NCBI RefSeq assembly: GCF_004027225.2
Contig: NC_046358.1
Coordinates: 1,172,911-1,236,910 of the forward strand
DNA length: 64,000 bases
Direction of reading: 5' to 3'
From: Strigops habroptila
Taxonomy: Eukaryota > Chordata > Aves > Psittaciformes > Psittacidae
Part shown: positions 20,760 to 31,600 of the stretch, piece after piece
How positions within the stretch are numbered: the stretch's first letter is position 1
Layout of the letters: the number at the start of each line of letters is the position of its first letter
Notes under the pieces: model-generated
Seen by the model: only the letters and a program-made list of their open reading frames with translations
Databases searched by the model: none
What the model was told of the DNA's origin: nothing
Translations under genes and position numbers: made by a program

Positions 20760-20832
20760 CTCCCATGGCAGGGGGTTGGAACTGGATGATCTTAAGGTCC
20801 TTTCCAACCCAAACCATTCTATGATTCTATAT
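20760..20832 (+). mobile_element. CR1 LINE tail, sense
   Basis: Only the last roughly 70 bases: 'catggcagggggttgg' to 'ccattctatgattctat', with the octamer tail well preserved. It is preceded by a small TA/CA-rich stretch at 20718-20755. Confidence 0.85.
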
Positions 20833-21177
20833 ATAAACACTCTACCAACTAGGCTCCAGTCCCTTCCTTTCCCCTTTCTGCAGCCAAGCTGGCAGCAGTA
20901 GTGACTTGCTGGTTGGCAAACCTGGTACATCCCATCATAATGAGTATTTCAATGCTTTTAGCATGGGGGAAAAGCTGCATCATAAGGAATTTTTAGGAAT
21001 TTGGTCCAATGTAGTTGTTTACCACTTGTCCAAGAGCCCAAACCAAGGTAACAGCAAGAAGAGAGAGTTGACTGAAGCTGAAAATGCCACTAAGATTACA
21101 ACACAAGCACAAGCTACACGTACCCTGATGTTAGTAAAGAGTCTGCTTTCAAAAGTAAGGAACTAAATCTCTCAGTT

Positions 21178-21183
21178 AATAAA
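21178..21183 (+). promoter_or_regulatory. AATAAA polyadenylation signal candidate
   Basis: Canonical hexamer on the TALDO1 strand, 871 bases after its stop. It could serve a long TALDO1 3' UTR; no transcript evidence can be seen. Confidence 0.3.
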
Positions 21184-21597
21184 GCACTTGACAGTTGGTT
21201 AATCTGAGCTGACAGAGTGAACATGTGGCTACAGCTCAAGATGATCTGTTAAGAGCTTTCTATATTGTCTTTGGGGGAGTTACTGCTTTTCTTTACGCAA
21301 CAGTCATGGAATTGCTGCCAACTGCTCCACAAATGAGGTGGTTTTGTGATTTGTGGGTTGCTTTGGCTTGGGTTTTTTCTATCATCCTTTCCTCACTGCC
21401 CTTAAGCTGGTGCTTTGGGAAAAGATGAAGAGCTCTGTGCAGCCTTCCTCAGGAATGACCTAATCCCAGTGCAGCTTTTACCAATTACAGGGTTTTTTAT
21501 TAAGTTGGGCTGCATGTGATTAGATTTCATGCTGTATTTCATTAAGACTAATTAAATAGATCTCTTATTAGTTTATATAGGTCCAGTTCCATCAAGA

Positions 21598-21885
21598 GTA
21601 GACTAGAACAAGCAATAGGACAAGAGGAAATGGCCTCAAGCTGCACCAGGGGAGGTTTAGGCTGGGTATTAAGAACAATTCCTTCCCCAAAGGGTGGCTC
21701 AGGCATTGGAACAGGCTGCCCAGGGCAGTGCTGGAGTCACCATATCTGGGGGTATTTAAAAGATGTGGAGATGTCCCCCCATGACTTGCAGACATGGTTC
21801 AGTGGTGGCCTTGGCAGTGCTGGTGTAATGGTTGGACTTATCTTAAAGGTTCCTTCCAAGCTAGTTGGTTCTAAGAGGTTCCTGT
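21598..21885 (+). mobile_element. Older CR1-type LINE 3' fragment, sense
   Basis: A diverged relative of the other copies: 'aggacaagaggaaatggcc', 'ggctgcccagggcagtg', 'tggttcagtggtggcct' and 'ggttccttccaagctag'. The layout is that of CR1 but divergence from the majority copies is large, so this is an older subfamily. Confidence 0.75.
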
Positions 21886-22510
21886 TTAGGTGTAGATACT
21901 GTTCCCTGAAGCTAATCTCTTCAAAAAGGGGGAGGAAGAGGGCAGCACTGAGGCTACCACAGTTACACACACAGTATCCAGCTTGAGTAATACAAGAAAA
22001 ACAAGCCAAGGAACAACTGATCACTGACAGCAGTGTGCCACAGCAGCACTATTGTCAGGACACCACCATAACGGCCTGGGAAGTGTTGTTTCAGCTGAAG
22101 TGACACCAGCTCTGTACTCACAAACCACATGCAGATCTGATAACAACTGCACCAGCCATGTCTGTGGTGCTGCACTCCCACGTCCCTGTCTACCAGAAGG
22201 AGATGAAGCCACCTCAGGGGACCGATGGAGACCCCTCTGCTCTACAGGTAAAGGTAACAGTGAGCAGCAGGCCAGGGTAGAACCCAGCTGTCTGGAGGGA
22301 GGTCACCTTTTGCCTTTCAAAGTCAAGCTGGCATTAAAAGCTTTGCCGAGGCCCCACCTCCCTGCACTGGGTCACACAGCATCGGACCTGTCACTGCAAG
22401 TCACAGCCTGCACTGGATCTGCATCACTGGAGTCATTGCAAACTGTTAACAGTATTGGCATCCTGCTGAAAGGAAAATGAACTTCAAGTACAGCCAAGGC
22501 ATAAGCCAGA

Positions 22511-22880
22511 GAACCCCAGACTGGTTTGTGTTGGAAGAGCCCTTAAAGCTCCTCCAGTTCCAACCCCTGCCACGGGCAGGGACACCTTCCACTAGAGCAG
22601 GTTGCTCCAAGCCCCTGTGTCCAACCTGGCCTTGAACACTGCCAGGGATGGGGCAGCCACAGCTTCTCTGGGCACCCTGTGCCAACGCCTCAGCACCCTC
22701 ACAGGGAAGAGCTTCTGCCTCAGAGCTCATCTCAGTCTCCCCTCTGGCAGGTTAAAGCCATTCCCCTTGGCCTGTCCCCACAGGCTCTTGTCCAAAGCCC
22801 CTCTCCAGGTTTCCTGGAGCCCCTTTAGGCACTGGAGCTGCTCTAAGGTCTCCCCTTCAGGAGCCTTCTCTTCCCCAGGT
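22511..22880 (-). mobile_element. CR1 LINE 3' fragment, antisense
   Basis: From 'cagactggtttgtgttgg' to 'ggagccttctcttcccca'. Majority subfamily with very low divergence from the copy at 17.2 kb. Confidence 0.9.
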
Positions 22881-24745
22881 TGAACCAGCCACTGTGCTGT
22901 CAGGGTGAGGACTGTCAGAGGCCACTGGGGGCTCTGCTGCTCAAACTTGATTTCAGTATAACTGAAGGAAGTTTACAAGCTGACCTTTGGGGTTTGGGCT
23001 TGGTTTCACTTTACTGCTGGGTGTAGGGTACAGCCTGAGCTCAGATGCATTTGGATCACACAGAGCGAGCATTTGCAAAGGGGTCTCCCATGTGTCCTGT
23101 GACAGCCGCACACTCAGGGCAGCCTCCAGGCATGGTGTTATCTAAGGAAATGCAGCATTTCCAGAAAGCAGAGGGCACTCCGTGCATTCCCACCGCTCAG
23201 ACACAGCCTGACACTCAGGTGTAGCTCTCTGGGACAGAGATGTGACACATGCAGCAGGCAGGTAATTCTTACAGGAGTTGTGGCACTCAATCCTACTGGA
23301 ATTATCCCCTTTGGCTCACTGCTGTTGTTCAGGGCCAGCACAGAAGCACAGCCCAGTGATCCTCAGTTAAGTGTCACTACTGTGGCTGCAAGAACCTGCA
23401 AGGGAGCTCAGAACTGACAGTAGAGCACACTAAGGGAAGTGGAGAACACTGTACAAAGCCAAAAGGGCTGTTCCATCAGTAACACAGAAGGGCACTCTGC
23501 TACCCAGAATCAAAGAGCAGAGCTCATCCCACAGCATCCAAGGTGAAGAAAGCAGAAGGTTCACATTTTTTTCCATTGTTTTTTGTAAGATTATACTGTG
23601 GGAGCTGCAGGAAAAGAATCTATTTAAACATTTTAATACTGTAATGGAATCTACCATGACTCATAACCATTAACTGCAGACAGCAACAAGGACAGAGTTC
23701 AAACATCCTGTAAGGGATCCCTTGAAACAAGCAAATGCTTTGTCAAGTGTTCTAAAGAGACAACACTTCCTCTCATCAGAAGAGTTTGCCCAAGGTGTCT
23801 GACACCTCTGAGTTCAGAGGATCTAAGCTACCTTCTGCTGATGGCAGCTACAGCATCAACTATAGGAGAGCCATGGTAGCACAGAGGACTCAAAGCCCAG
23901 GCTGTGGGGATTTGGCCATTCCTCATCACCTTTCATGTCACTCAATCTCTTTTTGCCCTGTAATCATCACGCTGGTCAAACTACAAAGACCTTTTCATTA
24001 TTGTTACAGGCAAAACTGAATTTAAATGTCAAGAGGATCAAAACCAAGATCACAGTTCTTGGCAAAGAAATCTTTTATGGCGGTACAATACAGGAATGTT
24101 TCTTTACAGCTGTGAGCTGTGAAGATTATCCTATGGATAAACCACCTGAGAAAGCCCCTTATCCCTTTGGATTCATCCCACAGGCATTTCCACTCCATGT
24201 ATCACAGAAGCACCCTGATGCTTCCAGCAGATACACTTCAATGTCTGCCCATAAGAACAGAGGAAAACACAGAACATGCTCCCATGAATTAAGCCCAGAC
24301 AGAAAATGTAACCTTCTTTGTGTGTGTGGTTCCTTAAATAAAATAAACCAGCAGCTGATGTTTCCAGGAAGAGATTTCTAAGGAAATAAGCCTGGCTGGT
24401 AACATCCATCCATAGGATTAAAGCACCAGCCACCCCAGAGCACAGCACTGAAACAATCAGGGTTTGTGTGGGTTGAAAATCTCCAGAATTTGAAGCTTTC
24501 CATGTGTTTGAGAAGCAGGTTCTGGCTTTGGGACAAAAGAGCCTGTCATGTGTTGAAAGGCCAGAGTCCTCTGTAAGCAGCTGATCACAAAGACAGTGAA
24601 ACACTGAACATTTGCAAGCACCACCAACAGCTTGTCCTCCCTAGAGCTGTTCCAATTGCTATACTCAAGCCAGGTAGAGAGGAAAACCAACACATACATC
24701 ACACATGCTAAATGGGTATGTCAAGAGCCAGTGTGTTTTGAGCCT

Positions 24746-25057
24746 ACAAGAAACCTGGAGAGGGGCTTTAGACAAGGGCCTGTAGGGAGAGGCCAAGGGG
24801 AATGGCTTTAACCTGCCAGAGGGGAGACTGAGATGAGCTCTGAGGCAGAAGCTCTTCCCTGTGAGGGTGCTGAGGCGCTGGCACAGGGTGCCCAGAGAAG
24901 CTGTGGCTGCCCCATCCCTGGCAGTGTTCAAGGCCAGGTTGGACACAGGGGCTTGGAGCAACCTGCTCTAGTGGAAGGTGTCCCTGCCCATGGCAGGGGT
25001 TGGAGCTGGGTGAGCTTTAAAGTCCTTTCCAACACAAATCATTCCATGATCCTATGA
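24746..25057 (+). mobile_element. CR1 LINE 3' fragment, sense
   Basis: From 'aagaaacctggagagggg' to the tail 'cattccatgatcctatga'. Majority subfamily. Confidence 0.9.
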
Positions 25058-25626
25058 CTCCCAATTCCTCAGCAGTTCAAGTCAGTGTGCGGTGTAGCAT
25101 TTCTAACCCATGTCACTAGATGGAGCATAAACACGTCTTGACATTCAATTTAACTTTCAGCCAAAGATTAGCACACATTGTGGTGAAGCACTAACGACAC
25201 CAACTGTACCAAAAGCTAAGGCACTGATAAAGGTCAACATGTACAAGGCAACATGCAGCATCATTCCACATCTAAGCTAATTTCCCCCCTAAACCCAGCT
25301 GCTGCTATTTCACGTTCTTTTTAGATATTATTAGGTAAGGAAAGTACTAAGCAGTTTGAGCATCTGCATTCTCCTAACCACAAGAGGAGAATACACACCA
25401 TTTAAAGGCATAACATTTTAAAATCAAGTGCTAAAACCCAAACCCAAGATAAACATCATTGCTCAGCTGCTTGAGATGCGATACTTCCCACTGGCCTGCT
25501 TCTGAGCTGGGCCAGGAAGGAAGCACAGCACACAGGCTGCAGAAGATAAAAACTGAGGTATTCAAATTCTTCACACAGGAAGTTTAAACTGCAAGATACC
25601 ACAAAACTGTTACTCATTCTGTAATG

Positions 25627-28600
25627 TCACTTCCTGGTTTTAGTTGATGCAGATAACTTTAAGCAAAAGATGAAGTATCAAAAATGCCAACTGTTACATC
25701 TGAGGAACAAAATGAACACGGAACTAAAGGAGGGATGGATGCTCCAACACCCCAAGCTATAGACATGCTGTGGCCTTTGAAATCCAGACTTCAACCCTTT
25801 AAAAATAAATAGCAGTTACAGAAATAGCCCAATGTGTGGTTGAAAAGAGGTTTCCTGCTGCATGGAAAGCTTTTCCAAACTGGAGAACTAAATGAAAACT
25901 TAAAAAGTTTAACTCTATACATCTCTATAACTAAACAATATGTATCATTCCTGACTAAGTGCAATTAATCCTGTATGGATAGAGTAAAGAAGTCAAACAA
26001 TAATGAGCCAAAACGATGGATACTGCCTTCATATGCTAAGCCACTGACAAGACGCCCTCCAGAATAAACAGAATGAAACCTTCCTGAATGTCTCTGGCCT
26101 GACATCAAACAGCTTCATGCAGTTTCTACTTTAATTTGATCTTCTTTTCCCACTTATACATTTATTTTCTCCAATCCTTGGCTACAATTGGTCACGCTGT
26201 ACAAGAGCTTTTAAGAGCCATCATCACTAATCACAATTTGTCAGTGTCATTTCTAAAGATACCACAAATCCCCATGAGAGCTGCATTACGAAAGTCATTT
26301 TGCTTTGCTGCTAGAAGCTGGATCACATCCAGCCAGCATCCTTCTCAACCACCACATCAGAAGCTGGAAGCACACAGGTCTGCACATATCACCTTCCCAT
26401 TCACTTCCTGCTGGATCCTGCAATTCTACCTCTATTTTGCAAGAGCAGCTTCAACACTGAGGACAGTTACTGAGGAGAGAGAAATGGCTGTGTGATGAGA
26501 AAGGCGGCAGATACACACAGGAACTCCTCTTTATCTGCTCCCATATGGGAAGGAGGAGGAAGTGTTACAAGAATCTAAAGGCAGAGTACTTTGTACCTCA
26601 GTGTACTTCCTGATGGCGGCACAAACAGCAGCTTCAACAGGTCCTGACTGCCACAGAATAAGGCAAAATAGTAGAGAACTGATCACAGCCTGGAGTGGTC
26701 TGAACACTGATTATTCACCCGGCAGCTTATTGATGAGCCTGGACAGAACTTCTTCATGAAGGAATGAAAACAGAACACAGGGTAGACATTAATACTCTGT
26801 TTTACAGGCAGGCAAGGGAAGGTCTGGAGATGGACAGTCACACACAAGCAGAGTCTGAGCTAATCCAGCCTTGTAGCCCCTCAGCCTCCCACTTCAGAAA
26901 CAAGACTTGGCTTTGCAGCTGCAGGGAGGTGTCAGTAAGCTGTGGCAAAGCTCCTTCACCTCAGAGCCACAGAAGCTGCACCCATCTCCTCCAGGACCCC
27001 TATCACCCAACTCCAGCCCTGCTGAGTTCCCTCCTCAGGCAGCCACTGGGGCCTAGAGCATGGAATTTCACCTTCTCTAATGAGATAAAGCTTTGGGTGG
27101 CAGAGAGTGTCTCCTTGCTGCAGGTTCAACACAAAATGACCCCAATCCCTAATACTACCACAGTAGAAATACAAAAACTTCCCACATTTCAGTAGACACC
27201 AGGAATCCAGATGGAAAGTATGCCCTGATGGCAAAAACGGTCAACAAGTCCCTTGGAAGTCTTGTCAGGAATAAGGATTTAAGCTAGCAAAGCTATTTGA
27301 TAGTTTAATTTCTATTAAAGCCCAATTTCAATTTCAAATTCTAATGTTGTTTTCTATCAAAGCCAAAAATCTATGAGCTGGGCTCAGAATGTAACAGTAG
27401 AAGACCCAACAAGTCCCATAGCAAATTATCTTTTAAAATCACTCTGAATTCTTGAGACAGAAATAAGAGAAATGAATTTCTACAGAAGAGACATAAAATG
27501 ATCCTGCTTAATGTCACGTTATAACCAATACATCACATCGTCCTGTTAAGACAAAAACTAATGCAACCACAAAGGTCCTTTACCTGAGAGCACTGCAGAA
27601 AGTTGCCCTCAGTTCCAAGAGGGAAGAGAAACATTCATGTGCCCACTTCCCCATGGATTTAGTCTGTTTGAGCCTTCAACAACCAAAAATATTCTTGGTC
27701 TGGTTATTCCATGCTTAGCTTCAGGCCCCATCTGTAGCTCTAAAGGAAAGAGAAGGACAGATTTCACCTTACAGTTGGGTCCTCAGAAGACATGATCCAC
27801 ATGAGCTGCCTACATTTTTAATTCCTCTATCCATGAAGTTCCAGCAAGAGACAACTGCAATGTACTTGCCAAGAAGTATTTCAAGCATTTCAAAGAGAAC
27901 AAAAATCATAACAAGCACCACAAAGAACAGAACCATCAGAAGGGCATTTAAAAACAGCTGAACAAGCTTTTTAAACACAAGTCCAATGATGTGAACAGGC
28001 AAAGGAAACAAGGGCACATTATGCAAACAGCATCACCACAGTGTGAGCTGCTTCAAACCACCACTTCAGCTTTATTCAGAGAAGCTGAGCACTTTCCATC
28101 CTATTCCAAGCACAGGAAAGTGTCCAACACATTCAGAGTTCAGACAGTAACCAAATGAAAGGTGGTTCCCTTCCTTCCCTGCGTCTGGAATTGCATTTCG
28201 GTGAAGCTCTAGATGAAGATTTTGCTATTTGAAACACAAACACCAGATGGTTCACAGAATTCCGAGTGCTCTTTGGGGCAGTTACTAACCACCAATGTAA
28301 CATCAGCCTAGAGCAAGGTCTTCAGCTTCAGCGATTTGCAGTCATAGCACCAACTTCCCTTTAAAAGGACATTCCCGCATCTGGAAATTCTCTGGTCTAG
28401 AGAGAAGCAGTGGACCAAAAAAGATATAGCAACAAAAATGCAAGATGGTTTCATAGTTGCTTCTGAAGTGTGATGCACTTCAAAGTTCTCAGTCACAACC
28501 TTCATCCATTCTATATATGCAAAGCCTGACATTGCTACTTCACTGCCACAGCCACTCCACAGTCCAGGACAAATTTAGAGGGATGTTTTATCCAGTTAAC

Positions 28601-31600
28601 AGAGAAGGAATTCCTTAACCTGCTGGCTCTTCATCCATCCTATGCAAAGAGACCTGCTCCTTCATTTCCTGCTGAAGGAAACACATCCAAACATGACACG
28701 ACCTGTTAGTCCACAGCCAGGAAAGGACTTCTAACACACATTCACCTGAACAAAAGAAGATTGGGGTGGTTATTTATATGTGTTCTTCTACCTGAGGACA
28801 GTCAAACAGCCAAGCCACCACCAAAGAAGTTAAATCCATTCATTCCCAGAATCCTAAAACAATAGCTGACCAACTGCTAACTTGCCAAAGCACAAAGATC
28901 AACACTCAAGGGATGTTTCTTGTAAGTGAAACATTTAGTAGGGCCTATTTTGCATCTATTTTACCAGTCCGGATATACAGCTGTGCATTTCCCAACCCAT
29001 TCTACCTTTTAATAACCACAAATGCTATTTACCAAAAGACATAACAACCCATATAGCTGCATCAAACAAAGATCACGCACACTTCAGCAGTTCACCAAGG
29101 GAAATATTACTCTTTTGGGGACAACACTCCTGACACTAAAAGCTGCTCACCACTGCCTGTCCCTAGTTCTTATCTCCCACACTGCCTCACCTGACATTGC
29201 AAAGGATGAGAAGATTCTGGACTGCAGGAAGGGTGGAATTCTCATTCTGTCCTGTCACAAGGTGCCTGTCCAGCACAACATGTACAGCATCCGGATTGCT
29301 GGCTAAATGCAGGAGGAAAAGAAACAAGCGTCACGTTAGCAGAAAATACTTCAGCGTCAGTATCACATCTCTGATAGAATTCACACAAAAGAGGACTATT
29401 TTGACCAGATTTGCTGGGTGACTGACATGCTGATCTATAACCCAAATAGACAGGGACAATCTTAAAGCCCTAATGCTGAAATGATTTCACTAGAAAGACC
29501 TTCTCTGGAAGGACAGAAGGACTGGTCCCTTGATTCAATTACCACCACCTGGATAAAGTGCATAGATCAAGAGATTTTCCATGATAAAACCCTCAAAGCA
29601 AGGGTTTCTTCCTAAGAGCTCATCTCAATCTCCCCTCTGGCAGGTTAAAGCCATTCCCCTTGGCCTGTCCCTACAGGCCCTTGTCCAAAGCCCCTCTCCA
29701 GGTTTCCTGGAGCCCCTTTAGGCACTGGAGCTGCTCTAAGGTCTCCCGTTCAGGAGCCTTCTCTTCTCCAGGCTGCCCCAGCCCAGCTCTCTCAGCCTGG
29801 CTCCAGAGCGGAGCTGCTCCAGCCCTTGCAGCAGCTCCATGGCCTCCTCTGGACTTGCTCAAGCAGGTCCTCTCATCATTTCTAATCCACTACTTGTTTT
29901 AATCATGAAATGGGAATGCAAGATGAGATAACCTGTCAAGAGTCATGTATAAAACCAGCACATGAACATTCATTTCCCAAACACAGCCACGAAACATGAA
30001 ATCCTGGACAACAAGAGTGACATACCACTGAATGTAGCTCCAGAATCTTTCACAAAGTCTTCCACAATAATGGACAAACTGGCAAAATTAGGCTGTCGGA
30101 CTAGTTCATACACAGAGGGCTGGAAAAGAACAAAAGGAAGTTAAGTCTGCCTGGCTTTTTACAGGAAAAGCCAAGCAAAACCAACACACACATCCCCCTA
30201 CAATTCTCCCAGCTGCATACAGGAAATCAAAGAGCAGTAAGGCATAAACCCAAATGACCACAAGCAGCTTCAATGGGTTTTCCATAGGGAGCAAACTGAA
30301 AATTCTTAAGTGAGAGAAATAAAGAGCAAAAACGACACTAAAGAGTTTCTGCACATCAACCAGATGTGCATGGAATTTGCTTCATGGTAGTGCAGACCTG
30401 TTTGGGTGTTGGACACATTTGCACACAAATGCTGTGCCACTTGCAAACAGCAGCACTCTGCTTTGGAATGAATATGGAAAACAGCTTAAATGGAGAAGAA
30501 TTAAGAGTACCTAGTTCACTTTCTATATGCACAGGAGAACACTGAATTTTATTGTTTCCATAGCCATAGTACCCCAGAAGTTGTACCAGAGAGGTTTGCA
30601 TCACCCCCACACAGGTACAACTGGCATATAAATGGTCTGTGAGGTCAGAGATAGCACTGTACATTAAATAAAGCATCGACAGTATCTGTCTACTTTAATC
30701 ATAAGCCAGTTTGTACAACAGCCTTTTTCCCTACAACTTCCTCTGCCTTTTAAGATGAAAGAGAACCTTGAGAAATACAAACTTACCTCCAGCACTCACA
30801 AAACCTAAAAGCAATTCTTAAAAGCCCTCAGCTCTGAATGCAGAAAGCTGCAGCAGCCATTTCCAGCATTTTATTGCTTCAGTTTTGAGTTTCCTAAACA
30901 ATCAGAAGGAAAACACTCTCCACATGACAGCTGAGACAACCCCTCATGCACTCAATGCTGAGCACCCTGACAATGACAACTCTCCAAGTCTTCCACATAA
31001 ACCAAGGGTATCAAACTGATTTATATTTGTTGACCACAAACACCAGCTCCATCACTCAAAATCACAGGCCCTCACACAGCAAAAGCCTGGTGAAAGCTCA
31101 ACCTACCCCTGTCAGGCTGTATCCCTGAAACACCCAGGATTTATCCTCATTGGTGGCACAACACAATGCTGCAACTCCGTGTCCAACTGCACAGATGGGC
31201 TCTGTGAGAGAAAAATCAAAGCATATTTGAGCAGCATCTTCAAACAGCCAAAACACAGATCTGAGTGTTAAGGAGATTCTTCATGCTACAGCGTGTTCAT
31301 TTTGCAGTAAGATTATACACCACAGTTCATACTCTCTCAAGCTGTAAGGTTTCTCTTATGTGTGTAGCATGCCCCAGTCTTGCAAACAGTTACTACCTGT
31401 TAACTCCAAGCCTAGAGACAACACCAGTCAAAGAGCAGAACACATGCTCAAATGGTAAATAAGAAGCACACACAAGTTCTTTATTAACTACAGCCTTAAT
31501 GATGATGTTGGTATCTTCCACATTGGCTCTGAACTTTGAATCCCACAGACCTGGAGAGAGCCATTTCTGTATCACTGAGGCAGAGAACCCTCTTCTGACA

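Larger units (their letters stand above)
20308..25600. other. Convergent spacer between TALDO1 and GATD1
   Basis: Contains the TALDO1 3' UTR (end not fixed; ATAAAT-type sequence near 20446 and an AATAAA at 21178-21183) and several CR1 copies listed separately. No exon or RNA gene recognised. Open frames here are short and show no family resemblance. Confidence 0.5.
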
